Assembly (NCBI GenBank): GCA_001995005.1
Contig: MDJN01000196.1
Coordinates: 1 to 19,074 of the forward strand
Source: Candidatus Parepulonipiscium sp. PG-Nun2H_MBin03
GTDB taxonomy: Bacteria > Bacillota > Clostridia > Lachnospirales > Cellulosilyticaceae
DNA: 19,074 bases
Direction of reading: 5' to 3'
This document shows positions 7,401 through 15,244 of this stretch, in pieces (position 1 is the stretch's first letter; every line of letters starts with the position of its first letter). The notes beneath the pieces are model-generated. The model searched no databases. It was given only the letters and a program-made list of their open reading frames with translations, and was not told where the DNA came from. The position numbers were made by a program, and so were the translations under genes.

Positions 7401-8689
7401 GTTGGAGCATCCCAAACTAATTGTATTTCAACTGGCAAAGTGTTAATAACAGTAAAAGTACGGTCAATAAAGTCAGCATCCGTAAAAACTGCCGTATCAT
7501 ATTTTACTGTATAGTCTGATGCATCCCCTGTATTTGTTTGGTCCCACGCATCTGGTACTTGAGGTGAATGCGGTTTATCCTGCACTGAAAATGGCACATA
7601 AACATATTCGTTACTGCAAGGCCAAGTGGTATAATCCGCTGCATCTCCTAATACTTCCCCTTCGGCCGTTTGAAATTTAAAATAAACTATAAAATTGGTT
7701 GTTACATCTGGTTCAAACATCTCGTAATATCCGACTAATCCAGTATTTCCATATAATGTAATTACATCATAGGTATCCCCGCCACTTCCGATAGGTTCTG
7801 CGATTATTCTTGTTTCCACCAAGTTGTATGCACCAGCTTCAATAGCATCTTCTATTTCCCACTCAAGTCTAATTTGGTTACTACCAATGTTATATACTTT
7901 TAAAGGTATTTCTGTCATAACACTTACAATTTTATGGTCTTGAGTTGATGGGTCAGCGTCTAATTTTCCATATAAATAGTGCGTAGATGGAATCATAGGT
8001 CTTACTTGTAATGAATATATCAGACCTGGTGAAATACCAGATGTGATATTATATTTAACACGTTCTCTACCTGTTGACTCATCTATATATATTTGGTCTT
8101 CTAGTATTGATGAACCTGCCAATATTCTTGTAGATGTACTATCTTCTGGAAATTCCCCATCTGCTGACGGTCCTTGCATATACATTATTTCGTAGTTAAT
8201 GTTTGGTATATATTCAAATGTAATTTCTATACCCCCATCTGATGTAGATGTAGCCTCAGTATCAAACTGAGTTACAAAATATTTATACTCAGGAGTCGAT
8301 GATATTACATATGAAGTACCTTGGTCAACGTTAACTTGTTGCGTACGTTTTGCCACAAGTTCAATTTCGTAAAAAATACCATTTAATAGCAGGTCACCTA
8401 TTTCCACTTCATATTGTGCCCCTGCCTTTACAGCGTTATAGTCTACCCCGTTGATATCTCCGACTGAACCTTCTATGTTATTAGGTGTAATAGTATATTT
8501 ATCTGCTAAATCCGGTTCTGTCCATCTTACTGATACATTTGGTTCTATTCTAGTTGTAGTTTGCAATGTAGTATGCCCCACAGCTACTTGTATGTTTGTT
8601 GGCGGATCTTGTGTATTGGCAAAAAGATTTGTTGGCAATAGTGATAGTGTCATAATTGCTGCCATACCAAATGCTGCTATTTTTTTCAT
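4493..8689 (-). CDS. Giant secreted fibronectin type III protein with SLH-like C-terminus (second of pair)
   Basis: A 1398-residue secreted protein of unknown function. A Sec signal peptide (Lys-Lys, hydrophobic core, LFANT cleavage region) covers residues 1-24. Up to seven fibronectin-III-like repeats follow, at roughly 29-140, 142-255, 258-370, 405-545, 555-765, 770-875 and 880-1015. They are recognised by recurring Pro starts, a strand-B tryptophan (VRW, LEW, LVW, VEW) and strand-F motifs such as LKPNTPYYAQVKT. Residues about 1020-1300 are a beta-rich region without a recognised domain. The C-terminus (about 1310-1398) resembles one SLH repeat (TREEAVSGLIKLYE, FEDVSAQYSENVSKAYSLGVISG). It is a paralogue of its upstream neighbour. 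The start is ATG 8689 with AAGGGGG upstream; a TTG at 8707 lies before that site. A sigma-D-like promoter and a 5' hairpin precede it. Surface anchoring and binding roles are inferred. Confidence 0.85.
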   Translation of the reverse strand: MKKIAAFGMAAIMTLSLLPTNLFANTQDPPTNIQVAVGHTTLQTTTRIEPNVSVRWTEPDLADKYTITPNNIEGSVGDINGVDYNAVKAGAQYEVEIGDLLLNGIFYEIELVAKRTQQVNVDQGTSYVISSTPEYKYFVTQFDTEATSTSDGGIEITFEYIPNINYEIMYMQGPSADGEFPEDSTSTRILAGSSILEDQIYIDESTGRERVKYNITSGISPGLIYSLQVRPMIPSTHYLYGKLDADPSTQDHKIVSVMTEIPLKVYNIGSNQIRLEWEIEDAIEAGAYNLVETRIIAEPIGSGGDTYDVITLYGNTGLVGYYEMFEPDVTTNFIVYFKFQTAEGEVLGDAADYTTWPCSNEYVYVPFSVQDKPHSPQVPDAWDQTNTGDASDYTVKYDTAVFTDADFIDRTFTVINTLPVEIQLVWDAPTTTVDEVEQVNYDLYYDIWVTEEKSMLDTTLTEAGINALYANVEISSADNTALIKNEVNSVIGFKTTLARYYDSAGTAQMLQSNKTYYIQIVAKQRDGGNYIYSEPTVVAITIGPNGEIFTPPVLGKPPLKVKPDSLTTTSADIIWRDNWYEIIAKDPDTLYANADEKQQLLSQYWNSKVYLTDVVSPFLYYQAMDGVNTEAVELIIEADLEYVKENVSGYDNNFIDRQLTLGSNIYYEMKTLEYDVMQNLYLQGTPLEEWLFDNIGMASDDDFNQNWEYVSSANEYVDERGLSWMDQTVNGLKPNTSYISMIRAYRILDDGTKLVQSYPSYVIFNTLTDFVTEEETPTVPYLALEGVTDTSIEVSFKYNAAFEYDIVYSRLDEPTTATVWDFTISDDATSEYYIPDGDTAYITIRGLFPDTYYNVWLKARQKVGVKESDWSNPVYAKTDEIGDPDAPTGFGQAASLSLLEIGIETDSVTKDTIIVEWTKVPDDLGTIVDGSVTKSYSYVLEFADNVEFLDSTVVTTTDAGGDAGSGATILAKNIVQFSGLKPNTPYYAQVKTVLTVTDAESDREIQRESDNTTWIRIFTSVSDDEYNGGDPDNVIVYVEDYTETYENGVWNYTIENAEGIISNLLNTNASRLVIDVSLYNGKVDTVLRNVSIPMSVITTLDNKNMKLEVITNIAEYEIKPAAVEQYTSLTTSKDNLVMSFRTVTNYDMEDITKEYPLRFYSAEQVSVGISSTSRIYDSLIVLEEDMHVNFKVDDSTKVDDLKMHIYNPTTASWSTVSHDMFETSEQAYLQYDTSMLGINTLYYSQSYAQLQDMPINLSDVSERYGISQIGTKYFGNTLVGSQQFVNLALGIAFNQQAIDLDATISADKQNQASNSGIYTSSTDGMVTREEAVSGLIKLYELKMGYRVQASSRTFEDVSAQYSENVSKAYSLGVISGIHNPTAIADYDYICDILVNLGM

Positions 8690-8709
8690 TATATTCCCCC
8701 TTATCAAAA

Positions 8710-8730
8710 GAGGTGGATATAATCCACCTC
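8710..8730 (-). terminator. Intergenic hairpin: terminator or 5'-end stabilising stem
   Basis: GAGGTGGAT and ATCCACCTC form a perfect nine-pair stem with a three-base loop. On the minus strand it is followed by only TTTT, so it is a weak terminator for the upstream Fn3 gene at best. A transcript from the adjacent sigma-D-like promoter would begin about four bases before this stem, so it could equally be a 5'-terminal stabilising hairpin. It lies just before the ribosome-binding site. Confidence 0.6.
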
Positions 8731-8740
8731 GTTAACTTAT

Positions 8741-8767
8741 ATTTCGACTAAAAAGTCTATTACTTTA
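8741..8767 (-). promoter_or_regulatory. Sigma-D (flagellar, FliA-type) promoter of the second Fn3 gene
   Basis: Minus strand: TAAA at 8767-8764, exactly 15 bp, then GTCGAAAT at 8748-8741. The consensus is TAAA-N15-GCCGATAT, so 10 of 12 defined positions match. It lies between the two large paralogous genes, and the upstream gene of the pair has a stronger copy at the same place relative to its start region. Confidence 0.5.
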
Positions 8768-8774
8768 GTAATTG

Positions 8775-11700
8775 TTACTTTACAATATTTACCATAATGT
8801 CAATTACTTCGCTTACTTTAAGTGGTTGCGATGGATATACTTGAGCGTCTACTGTTTGCACAAATCCTAACTGCACTCCCGCATAAACATATTCTCTATA
8901 TATTGGTGTAAATGCTCCTATATTTGTAACTGATTGTCTGTCTGTTATAACAATTTGTGATACACTTCTATAGGTAACTTTTTCATACAATTGCATTAAT
9001 ACAAATATCGCTTCGTCTTGTCTTATGCCACTGTTTAAATTAGCACTCGTTATGCCTTGCAGCCCACTATTTTGTAAATACAATACAGAGTTCACACCGT
9101 CTGGAGCATTTAGTACTTTTGCTACAGCATCATAAACTTGTTGTTTAGTAGCAGTTTGTTCAAGCCCTGTTGTTAAGTTGAAAATCTCGCCTAACCCGTA
9201 TTTATTTATTATGCTACTTCCCGCTATAGTTGGTATCTCAAAATCTACTACTAAAGTACCGCTAAATGCATATGAACCCATATCTTCTATTTCTAATGCA
9301 TATCCAGATGGTAATTGGAATGAGAATATACTTTTCCACCCATCATTATAGTAATATGCAACAATGTTAGAACCTGTTATAGATGTTTCTAATAACATTT
9401 TATTGCTAACACTAATTATTCTCTCAGTGCCTTGAATTGCATATTCAAGAATTTCTTTAGCATCACTTTGGTGTTCTAATGATATTTCATATACTATCTC
9501 TGCCACCAATTCTTCTAATTCTGTGTTGTCTAAATCCGCATTTTCTATCTCTATACGCAGTTCATCTTCTGCTTCTACTCTGCCTAGCGTAATTAATTCA
9601 CTCATTCTTTGTTCTATATCAATTTCTATAAATACATCTTCAGTTTTTAATTCTACAACTTCAAGTCCTACTACAAATTCTTGCGTAAGAGCTGGTTGAT
9701 AATTTACATTATCAATCTTTTGAGTATCTAAAGAAAGTCTAATATAATAATCATCTAACGTCCCTGCCGCAGTTGCTGACATAACCTTATTAACTTCTTT
9801 TATAGCAGAGTTAATAGTGTTTGGTCTAATTGTTAAGGTAAATTCATCAATTTCCACTTGAATCATAGTATTATTCTCATTTGCTGTCTCAAATGTGCTG
9901 GCTGGAAAATAGTAATCTAAACTATTTGTTCCACCTTCTAACTTATAAACATCATTTATAACTAATTCACTTTTTAGATAGCTGTTTTTGTACTTATATA
10001 CTGCTGAATTGTTAGTTTGTTTTATTATCCAATAAGGGCTGTTTGATAAATCTGCTGTTAAATCATCATATAAATCTAACATTTCCTCTAATTTTGCCTT
10101 ATTGTTTTCGTCTGTTTCATCTAAATCTGTTCTATATACTAATGTATCTGAGTATCCTGAGCGTGGTCTTTCCTCTCCCTCATCTACTTCTGTTACATAG
10201 TCTACTACTCTAATTTTAATGTCATAACGACTATTAGAATTAAGGTTTTCAATTTTATAAACATAATATTGATATCCCATTGGGGTCGTATTTGGTACTG
10301 TAACTGGTATCATTGGTGTTACAGTATACTTACTGTCTTCTCCTGCTAAGATATAATCTGAATCATCCTCACCTTTTACAATAAATTCAAAATCATAATC
10401 AGTTGGAATTTCTGCATCTTCAGGTATTGGTCCCAAAAAGCTTATTACAACTTCAGAAGTTGGGTCATAATAATAATCCGAAACTTTTTCAGCACTAAGG
10501 TTTATAGGCTTTGCAAGCGGAGACGTTGTTACAGGTATGTTTATCCACTCAGAACTTACTGGAACCCCGTCTACTATTACTACAGTTCTTACATAATAGT
10601 AATAAACTTTATTTGGTATTAAAGTTATATCTGTTAATTGCAGTGCCGCACTGTATTGCATAGGATCCAAAGTTTCTCCGTCTAGATTTTCTGCTGTATA
10701 AGTGCGAACTAGTTGCTCTCTTGTATCAAATCCTATTATAGTATTCTCTTCAGATATTATCTCACTTAACGATAGTGACGAATCTAATAAAGTAACATCT
10801 GCTTGACCGTCAGTTGAACGAATTAATTCATAAAACATCTCATATTCAGTTGAATAAACTGGTGCTTCCCAGCCTAATTTAACTGCTGTTTGAGACGGGA
10901 TATTATCGTCTTCAACTATCCAGATATCTCCAGGTGCTGGTGGTTTTTGCTCATCTGGCGTTGGTGGTTTTGGGTCTGTATGAGTTGTAAATGTTAATTC
11001 TTTTGAAATTCCAGAGTAATGAGGATCAACACTTGAATCTCCACTTTCTATTTTTACTCTAATCTTTACATAATACGTTTGATTTTCATCTAAACCAGTT
11101 ATATCTACCACTGGCCATACAGAGCTAGACGCTACGTTAACATCATCCACGTACTCAATCTTTACGGTTTCTCCAGCACGAATTTCGTCTATAAACGTCT
11201 CCCCTGTAGAAGAGGTTTGCGTCACATCTGCTGTTAAAGTTCCAATGCTGAGACTATTGTTTCTTTCCACTACTAAATTAGTATCTGGATTAAAATTATT
11301 TTCTGTTGCTGCAGTGTTTGCACTTGGTTCTGCTTGTTGATATAAAAATACTTCATAAGTTCTAAGATTTTTGTTTTCTACCCCATTCATAGTTGCAAAA
11401 TCCCAGTGAACAGGTTCTAGCATAAGGTCAATATAATCTCTTATATCCACAACATTAAAACTTATTTGGTTTATTCCTTGTTCTAAATATTCTGTATGAG
11501 ATATACTTGATACTATCGGTAGTATCTCTTCTTTTGGGTTAAATGTTAAAGAATACATATTAGATTCATTACTAATTTGTAACTTCTTTTCTTCTGTACC
11601 ATCATTATTATTATCATAGTCAAACACGGCTCTAATTGTTACATAATAAGTTGATGGTATCTCATATGCCACGTCTGGTTTTTCTTCTACTATACCTGAA

Positions 11701-13805
11701 TCTTTATCAATATAGTCAACATCTTCAAGGTATCCATCTGGGAATGTTAATAATCGGTTTATTTTATTATCATTGCCATTGTATAAATATGATTTTATCT
11801 CAATATCTTCCATAGTAAAGCTACCATCCACTTCACTATATACACCTTGCTTAATGTCATTTCCATTATCATCTACGCCGACTTTTGTACCCGCTTCCCC
11901 TAAGTATGGATTTAACTCAATCACTTGGCTTTCTGGGTCATCAAACTCTACTTCAAATACTTTACTATATATTCTAGTAGCTGCTCTTTCAGCTTCGTCT
12001 TGTATCTCTGCGTCTGCTTGTGATTCATAAAGCATCATTTCATAATATAGTGTACCTTCTTCTAACATTTCGTTTAACATTCTGTTATACGTACTATTAG
12101 TTGGTGCCGTCCACTTCATGTCAAATCCGATTGCATATGCCTTATTTATATCATCATCACTTTCAGGCGGTACAACGTAAACATTTGATATACTCTCAAT
12201 TTGTGGCGTAGGAGGAGTTATTAAAACTTCTTCTGTACCATCATAAAGGTATACTTGAGATACTAATACTAACCCGTTAAAGTTAACAACGATATAATAA
12301 CGGTTATCATCGGTATTTGAGTTGAAAATAACCGGTATTTTCGTACTATTTCCACCTAATACTGATGCTATTTTATACTGATCTTCTGGTATTACACTGT
12401 TACCTGTCGGTTCATTATTATATACTGTATAACTAACTGTCGAAGTTCCCAGCCCTTTATATGCATCAAATTCAATTGTTGCTGCACTTGTTGACTCTCT
12501 ATTTACGTAATACTCTAGATACGTATATATAGGGTCTGTTGGGTAATATCTTGAACTTGTAAATGTCGGAGAAGTTGTTGAAATTTGTATATAAGACTGA
12601 GCATTATTCATAAGCTCACTCATTGTCAATTCGTCCCATTGCAAGAACTCATTGTTTAATTCTTCTACCAAATCTGGATGTGTTGTTGCATCCACTCCTA
12701 ATGTCTCATCTGCAACAATTTTTAAAGTATGGACACCATCTTCATAAAATTTAGTCCCTTCATCTGGTGAGTTAAATACTGTAACATCACTCTCTGTTTG
12801 AGCAAAGTCAAATCTAATATCTATATTTTTGCTTTCACTATATGATGTTAAAATTAAACTTGCTGTTATCTCTTCTCCACCATCTACTAAGTCTAGCGTA
12901 TAGACTCCGGCGTAATCTTCAGAAATCTGTTTAGGATGGTCAAATTGCACATCAAAACCAGGTCTGTTTCCGGCAACTTCTGGAGAATAAATATACTTTG
13001 AATTTTCTATTTCACCATTTTCATTTACAACGTAATGTGTTGGAGTTGCCCCAAAGTTTGAAAGTGCTGTTAATACAGATAATTCTTGCCCTCCATCAGT
13101 TCCATATGGTTGGCCACCTGTTATCTTAAAGTCAACTACATTACCATTATTTACACTATTTGTTGTAAAGTGAATTTTATTAGTATCACTATCTATTATA
13201 TATCTAAACTCTATACCTGTTGATAATACAGCAACAACGTTACCACTGTCACCTTTAAAGTTACTATCACTATTTGTTGTTGTTACAATATCCATATTGG
13301 TTACTGCACTGTCTGGTACAAGTTCTTCATCTGGATTATAACCAAAGTCAAAATCTACGTATCTTGAACTTGCATTGTTATACACTTGGTACTGGCCATC
13401 TACCATTTGCTCAGCTGTACCGCCGTCATCTGCTCTATATACATTTGTAATTACATAGTGTTCATTGTTATTTCCTATTTTAAATTCATGTACCATTTTT
13501 ACTAACTTATTAGTATTATCCACTACATAATACTCTAATGTATATGTGTTATCATTAGTATAATCAAATATTATACCTGCCCAGCCACTAGAAAATGTAT
13601 AGGTATTATCACCCGTAAAGTTATTTAAGTTTTCTGGTAGTTGGTATTGTTTCTTAGTAATATTAGTCGCTGATGATAAAACACTAGGCGTATTACTTGC
13701 CTCTATAGAATACTCACTTTCTAGTGGTGTTGCATAAATTGTAGGACATATTCCTATAACCATTACAAAAGCCAACATTAATGATATTATTCTTTTTGCA
13801 CTCAT
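8775..13805 (-). CDS. Giant secreted fibronectin type III protein with SLH-like C-terminus (first of pair)
   Basis: A 1676-residue secreted protein of unknown function, almost free of cysteine. A signal peptide covers residues 1-25 (MSAKRIISLMLAFVMVIG..., cleavage near IYA). Residues about 40-525 are beta-rich and Asn/Asp/Thr/Tyr-rich, with no domain that I recognise. Fibronectin-III-like repeats follow at roughly 530-755, 757-945, 950-1090 and 1092-1220, with motifs such as GLDENQTYYVKIRVKI and LNSNSRYDIKIRVVDY. A region at about 1230-1570 includes an acidic stretch (1400-1480). The C-terminus (1570-1676) is SLH-like, with RQDEAIFVLMQLYEK and YREYVYAGVQLGFVQ. Canonical SLH anchors use three repeats, so wall binding is uncertain. 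ATG 13805 has AAGGGG eight bases upstream. A near-consensus sigma-D promoter precedes it, suggesting expression with flagella. It is paralogous to the following gene. Confidence 0.85.
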   Translation of the reverse strand: MSAKRIISLMLAFVMVIGICPTIYATPLESEYSIEASNTPSVLSSATNITKKQYQLPENLNNFTGDNTYTFSSGWAGIIFDYTNDNTYTLEYYVVDNTNKLVKMVHEFKIGNNNEHYVITNVYRADDGGTAEQMVDGQYQVYNNASSRYVDFDFGYNPDEELVPDSAVTNMDIVTTTNSDSNFKGDSGNVVAVLSTGIEFRYIIDSDTNKIHFTTNSVNNGNVVDFKITGGQPYGTDGGQELSVLTALSNFGATPTHYVVNENGEIENSKYIYSPEVAGNRPGFDVQFDHPKQISEDYAGVYTLDLVDGGEEITASLILTSYSESKNIDIRFDFAQTESDVTVFNSPDEGTKFYEDGVHTLKIVADETLGVDATTHPDLVEELNNEFLQWDELTMSELMNNAQSYIQISTTSPTFTSSRYYPTDPIYTYLEYYVNRESTSAATIEFDAYKGLGTSTVSYTVYNNEPTGNSVIPEDQYKIASVLGGNSTKIPVIFNSNTDDNRYYIVVNFNGLVLVSQVYLYDGTEEVLITPPTPQIESISNVYVVPPESDDDINKAYAIGFDMKWTAPTNSTYNRMLNEMLEEGTLYYEMMLYESQADAEIQDEAERAATRIYSKVFEVEFDDPESQVIELNPYLGEAGTKVGVDDNGNDIKQGVYSEVDGSFTMEDIEIKSYLYNGNDNKINRLLTFPDGYLEDVDYIDKDSGIVEEKPDVAYEIPSTYYVTIRAVFDYDNNNDGTEEKKLQISNESNMYSLTFNPKEEILPIVSSISHTEYLEQGINQISFNVVDIRDYIDLMLEPVHWDFATMNGVENKNLRTYEVFLYQQAEPSANTAATENNFNPDTNLVVERNNSLSIGTLTADVTQTSSTGETFIDEIRAGETVKIEYVDDVNVASSSVWPVVDITGLDENQTYYVKIRVKIESGDSSVDPHYSGISKELTFTTHTDPKPPTPDEQKPPAPGDIWIVEDDNIPSQTAVKLGWEAPVYSTEYEMFYELIRSTDGQADVTLLDSSLSLSEIISEENTIIGFDTREQLVRTYTAENLDGETLDPMQYSAALQLTDITLIPNKVYYYYVRTVVIVDGVPVSSEWINIPVTTSPLAKPINLSAEKVSDYYYDPTSEVVISFLGPIPEDAEIPTDYDFEFIVKGEDDSDYILAGEDSKYTVTPMIPVTVPNTTPMGYQYYVYKIENLNSNSRYDIKIRVVDYVTEVDEGEERPRSGYSDTLVYRTDLDETDENNKAKLEEMLDLYDDLTADLSNSPYWIIKQTNNSAVYKYKNSYLKSELVINDVYKLEGGTNSLDYYFPASTFETANENNTMIQVEIDEFTLTIRPNTINSAIKEVNKVMSATAAGTLDDYYIRLSLDTQKIDNVNYQPALTQEFVVGLEVVELKTEDVFIEIDIEQRMSELITLGRVEAEDELRIEIENADLDNTELEELVAEIVYEISLEHQSDAKEILEYAIQGTERIISVSNKMLLETSITGSNIVAYYYNDGWKSIFSFQLPSGYALEIEDMGSYAFSGTLVVDFEIPTIAGSSIINKYGLGEIFNLTTGLEQTATKQQVYDAVAKVLNAPDGVNSVLYLQNSGLQGITSANLNSGIRQDEAIFVLMQLYEKVTYRSVSQIVITDRQSVTNIGAFTPIYREYVYAGVQLGFVQTVDAQVYPSQPLKVSEVIDIMVNIVK

Positions 13806-13853
13806 AGCCTCATCCCCTTCTTTTATAGTTTTATATGTTTTCTCTATATATGT

Positions 13854-13880
13854 ATATCGGAGCGTTTTTAAAAAAGTTTA
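13854..13880 (-). promoter_or_regulatory. Sigma-D (flagellar, FliA-type) promoter of the first Fn3 gene
   Basis: Minus strand: TAAA at 13880-13877, exactly 15 bp, then TCCGATAT at 13861-13854. This matches 11 of 12 positions of the B. subtilis sigma-D consensus TAAA-N15-GCCGATAT. A transcript would start near 13847, leaving a leader of about 40 bases before ATG 13805. It lies immediately after the terminator of the previous gene, so it is the natural promoter of the Fn3 pair. Confidence 0.7.
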
Positions 13881-13882
13881 CA

Positions 13883-13919
13883 CAAAAAAAGTATTCTGCT
13901 ATCTAGTAGCAAAATACTT
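13883..13919 (-). terminator. Terminator of the DUF3881-like gene
   Basis: Minus strand: AAGTATTTTGCTA and TAGCAGAATACTT make a 13-pair stem with one G-U and a five-base CTAGA loop, followed by seven T. It starts six bases after the stop codon of the upstream gene. Confidence 0.9.
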
Positions 13920-13924
13920 CTCCC

Positions 13925-14803
13925 TTACTCCATTATTACCTTCCCCTGCAACCAACAACTTCCTAAAAATCTCATTCCAACCATCGGCATGCCTATTAAG
14001 GTTTTTTTATTTATTATAATTTCTACTAACATACTATTTATATCAAGTTTAAAAACATACATCTTCTCATTAGTTTGTTCATTTTTTCGTTCTTTTATCT
14101 CAATTATATCTCCTAATATTGCATACATAGACTCATCATAGCTTAGCGGAATAAAATATCCACTCATAATACTTAAAAAGTCTTCTTCTTTTAATCTCTC
14201 TATCAGTTGTGCATCAAGCTCTTTTTCTTCTTCTTCTAGTAATTCAGAAGCCTCTTCGTCTCCTTGTTTAATCCTCTCAACTATCTCTCTTATCTTATCT
14301 CTTTCTTCGTTTTCAAATTCAATCTCATCTTCATCCTTTATAATAGGTAAAATAATTGTACCCTCTAACGCAAGCCCTAATATGCTTGCCCCTATTATTG
14401 TTTTACCTTTTTGTTTCTCATTCAAATACTCTACTAAGTTTTGCATCCAAAATATAATCTGCATAGACGTATTTTTTTCTTCGCAAATAACATAATATAA
14501 TGTGCCGTCAATACATTCCACTTCTATATCTTCAAATTCTGATTTTATGGTTGATTCTACGCAAGCTTCGCACTCTTCCACATTAAATTTAGTAACCTCT
14601 TTAATATTTTCTTCTACACTAACACGCACTAAAATATAGGTGTGTGGTGCGACTTTTTTTCTATATTCTGCAATTTGCAATTTATTCTTATCTACTGCTA
14701 TGCTTTGATAGGTAGGACTCCTTAAAGTGGTTTCTACTAATTTATTTAAGTGCTTTTGTTCGGTGATATCTGAAAAGCCTATTGCATTAATTGGTATCTC
14801 CAT
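13925..14803 (-). CDS. Conserved hypothetical protein, DUF3881-like
   Basis: A 292-residue cytoplasmic protein with no signal peptide or membrane segment. From memory its N-terminus (INAIGFSDI) and C-terminal block (MSGYFIPLSYDESMYAILGDI, then INKKTLIGMPMVGMRFLG and WLQG) resemble DUF3881, an uncharacterised clostridial family of about 290 residues; this was not searched. Residues about 160-215 form a highly charged Glu/Lys stretch likely to be a coiled coil. Function is unknown. ATG 14803 has GGAG seven bases upstream. It stands alone between two strong terminators. A TATAAT at 14866-14861 may be its -10 box, but no convincing -35 box was seen. Nothing links it to the Fn3 genes except position. 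Confidence 0.8.
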   Translation of the reverse strand: MEIPINAIGFSDITEQKHLNKLVETTLRSPTYQSIAVDKNKLQIAEYRKKVAPHTYILVRVSVEENIKEVTKFNVEECEACVESTIKSEFEDIEVECIDGTLYYVICEEKNTSMQIIFWMQNLVEYLNEKQKGKTIIGASILGLALEGTIILPIIKDEDEIEFENEERDKIREIVERIKQGDEEASELLEEEEKELDAQLIERLKEEDFLSIMSGYFIPLSYDESMYAILGDIIEIKERKNEQTNEKMYVFKLDINSMLVEIIINKKTLIGMPMVGMRFLGSCWLQGKVIME

Positions 14804-14957
14804 CCGTTGTCTCCTTTACATTTATTTATTTATATATTATATGCGTAACCTTTGACTACAATTATATCATTTTAAAATATATTGTACATCTTTTTTATGT
14901 TAGCATAGCATTGGGTTATTCTCTCTTATAAATCTTAGGCAAATTCTACTAATTTAG

Positions 14958-14995
14958 AATACAAAAGGGTAAGCATAAGCCTACCCTTTTGTATT
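14958..14995 (-). terminator. Terminator-like perfect hairpin after the 63-residue zinc-ribbon gene
   Basis: A perfect 14-pair stem (AATACAAAAGGGTA and TACCCTTTTGTATT) encloses a ten-base loop. Its base overlaps the stop codon of the upstream gene. The descending arm carries TTTTGTATT, but no further T tract follows. It probably ends the deacetylase transcript. Confidence 0.65.
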
Positions 14996-15185
14996 ACTCT
15001 TTAATCCATTTTCCAATTTGTCCACAGTTTGGACATGCAATAGAATTTGTTGTAGCTGATAAAAACGTACTTGGAAAAGCTTCTTGCAAATATTGGTCAT
15101 ATGAAATATATCCAAAATTATTATTTGCAAAACTTTCAATGCCTGTTACATCATAGCCACAATTTTCACACTCATACTGACTCAT
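14994..15185 (-). CDS. Small zinc-ribbon protein (63 residues)
   Basis: A short soluble protein with two Cys pairs, C6-x2-C9 near the N-terminus and C51-x2-C54 near the C-terminus. It looks like a single zinc-ribbon that brings its two knuckles together across an aromatic-rich middle (residues 20-45). No specific family was recognised. ATG 15185 has GAGGTG close upstream. It follows the polysaccharide deacetylase by 59 bp with no obvious terminator between them, so the two may share a transcript. Zinc binding is inferred from the cysteines; the partner or target is unknown. Confidence 0.7.
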   Translation of the reverse strand: MSQYECENCGYDVTGIESFANNNFGYISYDQYLQEAFPSTFLSATTNSIACPNCGQIGKWIKE

Positions 15186-15244
15186 GTTAGCACCTCTTTA
15201 TCTAGTAGTACTATTAGTTTTTGAAAAATCATAAAAAATATACC

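Noticed and set aside
11773..12030. Plus-strand frame inside the first Fn3 gene
   Set aside because: Serine-rich antisense shadow of a long coding region; no start signals.
8775..13805. Adhesin or glycoside hydrolase assignment for the large Fn3 proteins
   Set aside because: Fn3 and SLH-like modules are common in both classes, but no catalytic or carbohydrate-binding domain was recognised, so no specific function is claimed.
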